This document shows, piece after piece, positions 7,300 through 15,859 of a DNA stretch of 17,545 nt (positions are counted from its first letter, which is position 1; the number at the start of each line of letters is the position of its first letter). The stretch comes from Vairimorpha apis BRL 01 (Eukaryota; Microsporidia; Nosematidae). Both the position numbers and the translations under genes were made by a program. The notes under the pieces were generated by a model, which saw only the letters and a list, made by a program, of their open reading frames with translations, did not search any database and was not told the DNA's origin. Location of the stretch: positions 1 to 17,545 of the forward strand of contig KE647281.1 in assembly GCA_000447185.1 (NCBI GenBank), written 5' to 3'.

Positions 7300-8051
7300 G
7301 TGAATTTGCAAGAAAAGTTTCTGTTTATTTTGGTGACTGTTTATATGCTGAATTTAAATTTAATGATAAAGTACATGATTGTTTCTTTTATGATTATGGA
7401 GTACTTGTTTGTTGGGGAATGGATGAAAATCAAGAATCTAAAATACTTAAACAAATTGAAAAATTCGAGATCAATAAATATGAACCATCTAATGTTGAAA
7501 TAGAATCATTTAGATATGGAATAACAAAAGATCCATTCATAATCAATGATGTTATTTATTTAAATTCTGAAAATTATTTTACAAAAATGGTTATTTCTAT
7601 CGCAATAGCTCAAAGTGTTAAACTCGATTTTTTTGAAAATTTGGTAGATGTAACTATAGAAGATGTGAAGGATTTGCCAGAAGAAGTTGAAAAAGAAGGC
7701 AAAGTTAGTAAAACAAGAAAACAATTATTACAATTTATTGGCAAATTACATAAGCTTCGATTTAGTTTGAATCTTGTTTCTAACATTTTAGACGAACCTG
7801 AATTTGTTTGGGATTATCCTGCATTTTCATCTGTTTATGAAACTTGTAGAAAATATTTAGATATTAAAAGTAGAGTTGATTTATTAAACAAAAGAGTTGA
7901 TGTTATTTCTGAGATATTAGAAATAATTTCAGAAAATATAACTACAAATAATTCTGAGCGTTTGGAAAAAACAATTATATTTATGATATCAGCAAGTGTA
8001 TTAGTTGGTTTTATTCAAATATTTATGTTATTTGTTTTATTTAAAAAATAA
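7287..8051 (+). CDS. DUF155 (Rmd1/Sif3 family) protein, main domain and C-terminal membrane anchor
   Basis: This ORF continues the gene begun at 7051; its own first four codons (MFKK) are the shifted reading of the A7 run, so family sequence starts at SEFARKV (7299). Hallmarks in order: CFFYDYGVLVCWGM, DPFIINDVIYL, ISIAIAQSVKLDFFE, LPEEVEKEGKVS, LHKLRFSLNLVSNILDEPEF with W and P following, YLDIKSRVDLLNKRVDVI, and SERLEKTIIFMI. It ends in one hydrophobic segment of about 20 residues followed by LFKK, the usual C-terminal anchor of the family. Joined to the first part the protein is about 333 residues, a normal family size. The whole domain is conserved, so the gene was functional very recently or still is. 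Confidence 0.9.
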   Translation: MFKKSEFARKVSVYFGDCLYAEFKFNDKVHDCFFYDYGVLVCWGMDENQESKILKQIEKFEINKYEPSNVEIESFRYGITKDPFIINDVIYLNSENYFTKMVISIAIAQSVKLDFFENLVDVTIEDVKDLPEEVEKEGKVSKTRKQLLQFIGKLHKLRFSLNLVSNILDEPEFVWDYPAFSSVYETCRKYLDIKSRVDLLNKRVDVISEILEIISENITTNNSERLEKTIIFMISASVLVGFIQIFMLFVLFKK

Positions 8052-9079
8052 TTAATGAAAAAATAATTATGAGTTATTGAATATAATTTGCTAAAAAAAA
8101 ATTTACTAATAAAACTCTATTTATTCTGAATATTTTTAACTAGTTTTTAATATATATTTTTTATAATGTTATTTTAATTTTATGTTTAAATGAATGCAAC
8201 TATAAAAAATTACTTAGAAATTTTTGAATTTTTATTTGATTGTTTTTATCATTAATTGTTAAAAATTTATTAATAAAAAAATAATTAACAAATTTTTTAT
8301 TATCAACATCTTTATAATAATAATATTTGTAATTTATACTTTATCAAAAATATTTATAAGGATATAATAAAATGAGTAAAACAATTAATCAAAATAAATT
8401 AAGTGATAAATAATTCGAAATTTTTACATATAATATTTTATTATTATTTAAAACAATAGTAATAAATAAAAGTAACAATTTTTGTATTTAATAATTATTC
8501 TATAACTAAAAAATAGTTTTATTTCATATAACATTTAAAATTAAAAATTATTATTTAATTATCTTTTGATTTTTTTTATATTATTGTAAATGTTTTATAG
8601 TATTATATATTTATTATTTTTTTTAGTGGTTAATTTAAAAAGAACTATAATTCTTTTAACATTAAATATATGAAATAAATTTTTATAATCTTTGATAGTA
8701 AAACAAATTAAAAGTTTAATATAAAAAAATTTTTTTTATAGTTGTAAAACATTATTGTAATTTAAATAACTTTTTTAGAATCAAATTTTATAAATTTAAT
8801 TATATAAAGATTATTTTAACTGAACAAACAGATAAAAAAAATAAATTTTATATTACTTTTAATTGTAAAATCTTTTAAAATAATAAACATTAATATAAAT
8901 ATCATTTTTTATATAATTACCTAAATTTTATTATTTTATTAGAAACAATACTAGTGTATATTTTTCTATGTTTTTAGTAAACATAACAAATCCTATATAA
9001 TTATAAATTTTTAAGATAAAAATTTTAATTAATTTTTATAAGGATAAAAAATAAGGTTATATGAAACAAAGTTTAATTA

Positions 9080-9107
9080 TTTATCGTTAATTATTTAAAA
9101 CGATAAA
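9080..9107. repeat. Short perfect inverted repeat (hairpin)
   Basis: TTTATCGTT and AACGATAAA form a 9-bp perfect stem with a 10-base loop. It lies about 115 bases upstream of the candidate RNA island. In such AT-rich DNA a stem containing two G/C pairs is only mildly unusual. Confidence 0.35.
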
Positions 9108-9223
9108 ACAATAAATTTTGAATAAAATTTATGTATATGTGTGATAAATATTTTACCACATTTGTTAATTTTTTAATTTATCATTTTAACTTATCAATTG
9201 TTTATTTGTTTCTAGAAAAAAAA

Positions 9224-9370
9224 GGTATAAATACAAATAAACTCCTAAGATATATTCAAATTATTAATGCATACGGACTTTAAAACGCCATCAACTAAAA
9301 ATATACTAGATTAAACTTCAAGGACGGAAGTCTTTCTCGGGATTACGTCAATATGATATTTATTTTACAA
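9224..9370 (+). ncRNA. Candidate RNA gene, unidentified
   Basis: A block with clearly raised G and C inside a desert of nearly pure A/T. It starts with a TATA-like box (TATAAATA, about 9226-9233). It contains GCATACGGACTT (about 9269-9280), AACGCCATCAAC, CAAGGACGGAAGTCTTTC and CTCGGGATTACGTC, and ends in a T-rich stretch. GACTT and AAGTC, about 45 bases apart, can pair, and ACG (in CATACG) can pair with CGT further out. No long ORF covers it. I checked it by eye against U1, U2, U4, U5, U6, U3, SRP RNA and RNase P signatures and could not match any. The direction is assigned only from the TATA-like box. It may instead be the remnant of a gene. Confidence 0.3.
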
Positions 9371-10851
9371 AAAATATTTTTCAGATAATTAAATACGGTT
9401 TGTTTTAAAATATTGAATTTTAGAAAATATATATAACTAAATTAAATAAATAATATAAAATTAGATTATTTTTTTATATCATTTTTCTTTGTGTATTTTT
9501 TTACAATTTCAATATATAATATAACAAGAATCATTATTAAATCCGAAATTTATAAAATTAAAGTCCAGTAAAACAATTTTTGTAAAATTTTTATTAATTT
9601 CATAAGATTTAAAATAATTTATATGTTGTAAATATAAAATTTTTTTATTGTTTACAAAAATATAATTGTGTAATTATATAATGATAAAAATATTAAAATT
9701 AAAAAATTAGAAAGTATACCCTTAATTAATGATTAAGTATATTTACATAGTATATGTTATTGTATAATTGATTTAAATAGACCAATATACACTTTTAAAT
9801 TCCTTTATAGTAGTAATTAAAACTCAAAATAAATTTTGAAAAATCTTGAATATTAACATAATTATAGTATTTTTTTAAAATAATATTATTATAAAATATT
9901 TAAATTTTAATGATTAGAAATTCTAAACATAAAATAGTGTAAATTACTAAAAAAAATCTTAATTATTTACTGTTTCTTTTTTTTGTATATACATTTATAA
10001 ATAATTTTTTAAATATTAAATATAACATTATGATAATTATTTATTACTTTTAAATATATTTTTAGTATTTGTTAATATATTTAATATAAAATTAAGATAC
10101 TAAAATATTGAAAAAATATAATCATACATTAAATTACAATTCACATATGTTATGTTTAATTGATTATAACAAAATAATTTATTTTATTATATTTTTAAAA
10201 CTTAAATTTTTTTTAAAATGTATATAGTAAAATAAATAAATGATAAAAAACAAGATAACATAAAATAATGTAAATTTAAGTTAATGCTTAAAATTTAAAC
10301 AAAAAAATATTGCACATTTTATAAAATGTTAAAAATTAAATTTTATAAACTATTAATTTAAATTCAAAAAGAATTTGTATATTTGATTTTAAATTATAAA
10401 AACTTAATAAGAATTTAAAATATATTATTTAATTTTATTTTTTTAATTAAAAGATTATTAATTTATATAATCATAACTTATTTAATATGTTTATTGTGTT
10501 ATGCTTTATGGTCTTTACTTTATTCAACTGTCCTCATGTTTAGGCACAAAATATAAATATAAAAATATAAAAAATAAAATTAAATGCATTAATAATATTT
10601 TTTGTGATTTTATATTTGATTTAAAAAAATATAATAACTTTTAAAAAATTATATAAGAAAAAAAATCAATAAATAAATTTAATTAATGTATTAAATAAAA
10701 TTTATGTTTAACATTCTTTAATAAATTCGAAAATTAAAAAAATAAATTTAAAGCATATATTCAGAAATATAATGCAAACAAAAAAATTTCAGAGATATAA
10801 TTTCTATATAAATTTTATTGTCAAGAAATTTATTCATCTTATTATGAATAA

Positions 10852-10923
10852 GCCCTGTTAGCTCAGTGGTAGAGCATTAGGCTTTTAACCTAAGGGCCGC
10901 GGGTTCGAGTCCCGCACAGGGTG
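10852..10923 (+). tRNA. tRNA-Lys (anticodon UUU), copy 1
   Basis: A complete 72-base cloverleaf. Acceptor arm GCCCTGT pairs with ACAGGGT, D arm GCTC/GAGC, anticodon stem TTAGG/CCTAA with loop CTTTTAA (anticodon TTT), T arm GCGGG/CCCGC with loop TTCGAGT, discriminator G. The A box (TAGCTCAGTGG) and B box (GGTTCGAGTCC) of polymerase III are intact. A T5 run directly follows and should end transcription. There is no intron and the CCA end is not encoded, as in eukaryotes. The first acceptor pair is G-U rather than G-C. Lysine codons, mainly AAA, are very frequent in this genome, which fits more than one copy. Confidence 0.97.
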
Positions 10924-12436
10924 TTTTTAAATATTTTTATTTAATGATATAAAATTTATATAGTAAAAATATTTCTTAATATTTAGACATATTTGTAAGA
11001 CAAGAGTACAAAAAATGTTTATTAATACCCTTATTTTATTTACAATATTATATTTACTTATATATAATCTTAATTTATTATACCAATATTTTATAAATTA
11101 AAATTTGCTTAAAAAAGTAATTTTCACAAAATTAATAATATTTATCAAATCAACTGATATACATTCTTACATATAAAATTTATTATTTTTGCTATATCTA
11201 TATAATCATTTGTGTAAATGACTTTTATAAAGAACAACATGCATTGATGTATATGTAAATGGCATCTTTTGCTGTTTTATAGTATATCTATTTAAAATTG
11301 ATGCATATAAAGCAAATATGAACTATCATTATATTTTTCTTTAAATTATCAAAATCAATCATTTTATTAATAAATTTTAATGAATAAATAATAAAATAAT
11401 TAGAATTTGATATTTAAATTTCTTTAAAATAAAATAATTACATATGTCATAGAATTATTGACAAAATATTTCTCAGAAAAACAAATGATTATTAATTATA
11501 TATAAATAATTAGAAAACATATATTTCATTCTCTCTTAAAATACTGTTTAGATTACAAAATTATTTTTCAAATTTAGTTATATAATTATTATACTAAAAA
11601 ATGTAAAATTTATCAGTTTTTTCTTATTCCCGTCTGTTTTATTTTGTTTTTTTCAAATAAAGACATTTTTTTACTTTCTCTTAATTTCGATTGTAAAATT
11701 TTAAATTTTTCGAATAAAATGAAATGTTAATTAAAATTTATATTGCTTTTTGTCTAATGTTTTTTAAAAATTAGTTATTAGTTTATATAAATGCATTGCA
11801 AATTTTGCTACATATATTGAAATAATTTGTTTTCAAAAGATTCGTTTCTTTTTATGGACAAATGATTTTCATAGATGTCAATCATATTTTTTAGAAAATT
11901 AGCTAAAAAATATTATAATCTAATTTTGCGAATGTGATATCCCAATAAAAATTAACAAAACTAAGTAACTTTAAAAATTAGAAATATTTTGCTTTTCATG
12001 ATCTTCAAAAATATATTAATGAATGTCAACATGTTAATGATTACAATTTATTTATAATTAATTACTTTATAAGTTAATTTAAAAAAAATTTTTCTTAAAA
12101 AAATTAAATTAAATTGTTTATCAAGGATAGTATTATAACTTTAACGATATTTTTTAATGACTAATAAAGTTTTATAAAATATAAAAAAAATTTATTTAAA
12201 AAATAAAATTATAAACTAAATAAATTTAATTATATAAATATTTTTATAATTTACTATAAAACTGAAAAAAATCTAATTAAGATTTTTGTTTCATTTTTAA
12301 TTTAAACAAAATAAGTATTATTTATATGATATATCTAATATTTTTTTATTTATAACATTAAAATTAATTTTGATTACAATTACAAACATTGAAAATATAA
12401 TATCATAGGAACTTATGTCTTTAGTCAAAAGACTAA
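10924..12436. other. Region between the two tRNA-Lys copies, possible decayed coding sequence
   Basis: No intact gene is visible in 1.5 kb. From about 11200 to 12060 the plus strand has less extreme composition and several frame fragments of 15-25 codons that look protein-like, for example FVFKRFVSFYGQMIFIDVNH near 11827-11886, broken by stops and shifts. This would fit an old dead gene or mobile element, but I cannot name a family and chance is not excluded. Confidence 0.3.
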
Positions 12437-12508
12437 GCCCTGTTAGCTCAGTGGTAGAGCATTAGGCTTTTAACCTAAGGGCCGCGGGTTCGAGTCCCGC
12501 ACAGGGTG
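12437..12508 (+). tRNA. tRNA-Lys (anticodon UUU), copy 2
   Basis: Identical over all 72 bases to the copy at 10852, including the G-U first acceptor pair. Followed by T6. The identity continues into the 3' flank (T run, AAATATTTT) and a few bases into the 5' flank (TAA), so the two are a recent duplication or are kept alike by gene conversion. A short hairpin, TTAGTC-AAAA-GACTAA, lies at 12420-12436, just upstream of this copy only. Confidence 0.97.
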
Positions 12509-12646
12509 TTTTTTAAATATTTTAAAACTAATATTTTTACCAACGCATACTTAAAATGATTTAATTATTACGTATATAAATATTAAAAAAGTTAAAGTTT
12601 AAGAATTTTAATCAAATATTTTTGTTAATAAAATTTATTTAATTTT

Positions 12647-13426
12647 TTATTCATCCATAAATGATCTTTCAACGAAACCAAAATTCATGCATATAGCAGA
12701 AATAATTCCATTTTTCCATATTACCTTCATAAGATCTAAATCTTTAAAAGGTACATTTTTTTGAAAAATATCTAATTTTGTATTTTCTCTAATATTTTGA
12801 AATTTAATTGTGACATTTGTAAAATTTTCCCAAGTATTAAGTTTAAATTTTAACTCAAGACCATTTTCTACTTTAGTAATATTTTTTAAAGTAAATTGTT
12901 CACTAGTGTATCCTTGATCATCAAAAGTAACACAATGCGCCCAATTTACAACATATGATTGATTGGTTAAAAATTCAAAAAATTCATCAAATGAACAATT
13001 AATTAAAGAAATGTACTTGAAATTTCCAGTCTTTACTTCATTAGCTTCAATATTTTGTACACCTGCAAATGATCGTTCGTTTTTTTTACCTAAATCTAAC
13101 ACATTTTTAGAAAATTTTATAATTGCTTGAGCTTCTAATTCTTTGAAAAAATCAACAAACCAAGGAAATTTTTTTAAACCTTCGTTTTCACTTGACGTAC
13201 TATTAAAATTTTCTAACACACTAGTTTCTTCATTTTTAGTAGCATCTATAGATATACTATAAACCAATCCTAATTTGTTCATTCGAGAACAAAGTTTAAC
13301 ATAAAAATCAGTGGATATTATTTCGTATTTTCGTTTTTTTAATTCTTCTTCTGTTTTCTCTTTAATCCAAGCAGAAATATTACATTCATTCCAATGATAA
13401 TTTTGAAAATTGTCAGAAGATTCCAT
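12647..13426 (-). CDS. AHA1: Aha1-type activator of Hsp90 ATPase
   Basis: Aha1 is a cytosolic co-chaperone that binds Hsp90 and speeds its ATPase cycle. The 259-residue product has both domains. The N-terminal Aha1_N domain opens with NYHWNECNISAWIKE (9-23), matching the conserved N-x-WHW...W start. The C-terminal START-like AHSA1 domain runs from about 137, with VVNWAHCVTFDD, VTIKFQNIRENTKLDI, the VPFKDLDLMKVIWKNGI helix region and the final MNFGFVERSF. It is shorter than yeast Aha1 (350), mainly through a reduced N-terminal domain and linker. CCC at 13429-13431 is two bases before the ATG. It contains the string TTA AAA AAA in frame (residues LKK, about 84-86) and an A8 run, and reads through both without a shift, a useful internal control. 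Confidence 0.92.
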   Translation of the reverse strand: MESSDNFQNYHWNECNISAWIKEKTEEELKKRKYEIISTDFYVKLCSRMNKLGLVYSISIDATKNEETSVLENFNSTSSENEGLKKFPWFVDFFKELEAQAIIKFSKNVLDLGKKNERSFAGVQNIEANEVKTGNFKYISLINCSFDEFFEFLTNQSYVVNWAHCVTFDDQGYTSEQFTLKNITKVENGLELKFKLNTWENFTNVTIKFQNIRENTKLDIFQKNVPFKDLDLMKVIWKNGIISAICMNFGFVERSFMDE

Positions 13427-13428
13427 AA

Positions 13429-13431
13429 GGG
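13429..13431 (-). promoter_or_regulatory. CCC start element of AHA1
   Basis: The minus strand reads TATCCCTTATGG, with CCC two bases from the start codon, the same spacing as at HMG-CoA reductase and the DUF155 gene. Confidence 0.55.
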
Positions 13432-13459
13432 ATAAAAATTTTTAAATTATTATATTATA

Positions 13460-14138
13460 CTAGATTTTAATTAGCGATCGTGGAACTTGTACTTCAAAAT
13501 AAATTTTTTCGTCATTTTTAAATAAAAATTGAACACTTAAAAAATTTGAGCTAAACAAAAAAGAATCTTTTCCACATAAATATAAATAGGTAAAATACAA
13601 CTACTCCATTCATTATTACAAATAAAAGACAATTCTCCTGATTCTATAAAATTTAAATGTTTAATTTCAATCTCTTCTATAATTTCTTTTCCAATTTTTC
13701 TTATAAAAAGTTTTCCGTCTTCAATTCTATATTTTACAAGATTTTTTAAATTTGAAAAAATAACAACAGTTTTATTGTCAACTATAAATCTAGTACAAAT
13801 ATCTTCTACATCTTCGTATTCATTTTCAACTGTTGAAAGCAAAGGTATTTTTATATAACTATTTTCAATAAAAATCACGATATATTCATTTGTAACTTCA
13901 AATGTATTTGTTGGAAGAATTGTTAAAGAATTTAATAAATGGTTAGGATCAAATGTTATTTTTTTAATATACCATCAGATTTAACTATTGTTTCTGGTAT
14001 ATTTAAATAATATTTTGTGAGCTCGATACATTCAAGAAGAAAGTTTTCTTCAGTGATTTCTAGATTTATAGTTTTTTTATTTTTAAATATTGAAAAAAAT
14101 GAAATAAAAACTTTTTTATTTAATATTTCGATTTTCAT
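13460..14138 (-). pseudogene. Sliding-clamp protein resembling checkpoint Rad1 (9-1-1 complex), split by two -1 frameshifts
   Basis: Three frame segments join into one protein of about 226 residues. Segment 1 starts at the ATG at 14138 (CC upstream in AACCTAATAATG) and ends at TTA AAA AAA TAA (stop at 13956). Segment 2 runs from there through the 113-residue ORF at 13537-13878 to about 13573. Segment 3 ends with TAG at 13460-13462. The two joins each need one more A, in an A7 run at 13959-13965 and an A4 run near 13573. Two stretches, ITFDPNHLLNSLTIL and near the end FLSVQFLFKNDEKIYFEVQV, have the spacing of Rad1/PCNA-fold clamps; the latter resembles the FLSLQYMI region of human Rad1. Rad1 forms the Rad9-Rad1-Hus1 ring at DNA damage. 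Typed as pseudogene only because the frame is broken; the sequence looks conserved. Hus1 or another clamp cannot be excluded. Confidence 0.45.
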
Positions 14139-14264
14139 TATTAGGTTTAAAAAATAAAAAATTTTATAAAAAATAATACATGATAAAAATTTAGAATTTT
14201 AATTTAAAATATTTAAAAAATTGAAAGTATTATATATAAAAAAACTAAAAAAATTTTATAATTT

Positions 14265-14407
14265 TTTTATTTTGATAAAATTAATGAAAATTTTTATGAC
14301 ATTTTAAATCATAAACCATAATTTTTAAGAATTTTTTTTCTAAATCATTTTATTTTGATAAAATTAATGAAAATTTTTATGACATTTTAAATCATAAACT
14401 ATAATTT
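14265..14407. repeat. 60-bp near-perfect direct repeat
   Basis: 14265-14324 and 14348-14407 match with one difference (C at 14317, T at 14400) and are separated by 23 bases. The unit includes GATAAAATTAATGAAAA and ATGACATTTTAAATCATAAA. It lies in the shared upstream region of the divergent Rad1-like gene and GFA1, so it could affect either promoter, or it may simply be a recent local duplication. Confidence 0.9.
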
Positions 14408-14771
14408 AGAAAAAAATTAACATATGATTATGTTTTAAAATTTTTATTTTGTAACATTATATTTTTTAAATAATATTTACATTTAATTAAGATTTATATT
14501 AATTGGATAATTAAACATTTAATAAAAAATATTTTTTTATATCATTTTTTTTTAATAATACATTGATTTTAATTTTTAATATATGACGTTTTGTTACAAA
14601 AATATTTTTATTGATTAACTAAATAATTATTAACTAATAAAAATATTTTTTTTGATTTTATCTAATCCCAAATTTATTGGTAACTAACAAAAATATATAG
14701 AATTTTTTTTGACTAAATCAATGTGTGGAATTTTTTGGCTATGCAAATTTTTTAACTGAAAAACTAAAAAA

Positions 14772-15131
14772 CAGATTTCCGACGTTCTCATCAATGGTTT
14801 GAAACGAATCGAATACAGAGGATATGATTCTGCTGGTTTTTGTATACAAGGTAATGACAATAAAAATTTTGTTTTATTTAAAGAAGTTGGAAAAGTAGAA
14901 AAACTTGAACAAATGATCAATCAACAAAGAATTGTTGATATGGATTGCTTATTGAACAATCACGTAGGAATAGCTCATACTAGATGGGCAACACATGGTA
15001 AACCTAGTGTTTTAAATTGTCATCCATTAAAATCTGATGAAAAAGGAACTTTTTTGGTTGTTCACAATGGTATTATAACAAATTATAAAACGCTGAGAAT
15101 GTTTCTAAGAAAAACGAAAATATTATTTTAG
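14772..15131 (+). CDS. GFA1: GFA1 fragment: glutaminase domain core
   Basis: Frame segment beginning QISDVLINGLKRIEYRGYDS and ending in a false stop at 15129-15131. It contains glutamine-binding residues of the class II amidotransferase fold in HTRWATHGKP and HNGIITNY. The family sequence goes on in a different frame after the A5 run at 15110-15114 (NENIILESDTDTEV). Confidence 0.85.
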   Translation, partial: QISDVLINGLKRIEYRGYDSAGFCIQGNDNKNFVLFKEVGKVEKLEQMINQQRIVDMDCLLNNHVGIAHTRWATHGKPSVLNCHPLKSDEKGTFLVVHNGIITNYKTLRMFLRKTKILF

Positions 15132-15237
15132 AAAGTGATACTGATACAGAAGTGGCTGACAAAACTTGCTTTATATTTTTATAAAGAGGAGAACAAAAAA
15201 CGAAGAAATCCTAAATTTATAGATATTAGTAAAAAAA

Positions 15238-15777
15238 GTTATAAAACAATGTGATGGTGCATTTGCATTTTGTTTTATTTCTTCACTTTATCCAAATGAA
15301 ATGGTTGCAGTTAGAGTAAGCTCTCCTTTACTTTTAGGACTAAAAGGTGCTGAAAAAATGCAACTTGATTTTTTTAATGTAAATTATGGTAGTCAAGATG
15401 ATGACGAACCTCCTACTCCTCTACAATCTGGTTGTGCTTCTCCTATAATGAATCAAAATTTAATTGATGAGTTAAGAAAAGGTGTTGATACATGTACTCT
15501 ACATGCTTGCAATAATGATCAACTAGAAGTTTTTCTTTCTTCAGATGCTTCCGCATTGATTGAACATACTAACAAGGTTATATTTTTAGAAGATCATGAT
15601 ATTGCTCATATATTTCATGGTAATTTGGTCATTCATAGACCACATTCAAAAAGTAAAGATGTTTTGGGAGAAAAACGTGAAGTTAAAACCATTGAAACAG
15701 AACTTAATGCTATAATGAAAGGAAATTATAGTCATTATATGATAAAAGAAATAAATGACAAAAAGAATCAGTTGTAA
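15238..15777 (+). CDS. GFA1: GFA1 fragment: end of glutaminase domain and eukaryotic linker
   Basis: One open frame from [13 protein letters not shown] through [16 protein letters not shown] to the false stop at 15775. It includes an acidic and proline-containing insertion (about 15390-15450: [11 protein letters not shown]), as found in eukaryotic but not bacterial GFAT. It then covers [21 protein letters not shown] and [20 protein letters not shown], leading to the isomerase half. It must shift by -1 at 15760-15764 to continue as [13 protein letters not shown]. Confidence 0.88.
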   Translation, partial: VIKQCDGAFAFCFISSLYPNEMVAVRVSSPLLLGLKGAEKMQLDFFNVNYGSQDDDEPPTPLQSGCASPIMNQNLIDELRKGVDTCTLHACNNDQLEVFLSSDASALIEHTNKVIFLEDHDIAHIFHGNLVIHRPHSKSKDVLGEKREVKTIETELNAIMKGNYSHYMIKEINDKKNQL

Positions 15778-15859
15778 ATACAATGCGTGGAAGGATAAAT
15801 TTTGAAGACAAAACTGTTAATTTAGGAGGTATTAACGACTTTTTAAAAGTTATAAAAAA

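Larger units (their letters stand above)
8052..10851. other. Long AT-rich gene desert with a few GC-raised islands
   Basis: No protein gene could be recognised in 2.8 kb on either strand. Features that stand out: a 9-bp perfect inverted repeat at 9080-9107, a GC-raised island with a TATA-like box at 9224-9370, and a second island at 10487-10644 with two short overlapping ORFs. The rest is A/T homopolymers and short repeats expected by chance at this composition. Confidence 0.55.

Noticed and set aside
7291..7300. Claim of proven programmed -1 frameshifting at A AAA AAA
   Set aside because: AHA1 and HMG-CoA reductase contain comparable in-phase A7 strings without shifting, and GFA1 shows indels in both directions, so error or slippage must be excluded first.
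7300..7503. Continuation of the first DUF155 frame beyond the A7 run
   Set aside because: The family sequence continues in the other frame; this tail (VNLQEKFLFILV and onward) is out-of-frame translation of conserved codons.
8370..8413. Short ORF MSKTINQNKLSDK after an AAGGATA stretch that resembles a ribosome binding site
   Set aside because: Only 13 codons, in a eukaryotic genome without Shine-Dalgarno initiation; the TTTATAAGGATA string recurs near 9036 and is expected in AT-rich DNA.
9260..9360. Island compared with U6, U2, U5 and U3 RNA
   Set aside because: No ACAGAGA box, no U5 loop, no U2 branch-site region and no U3 box A could be found, so I keep it as an unnamed candidate only.
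9717..9770. CCC followed by ATG (ACCCTTAATTAATG) resembling a gene start element
   Set aside because: The frame closes after 12 codons with no coding-like composition; taken as chance.
14684..14920. Minus-strand ORF of 78 codons over the GFA1 start
   Set aside because: Antisense to the diagnostic MCGIF and RIEYRGYDSAG coding region; no independent support.
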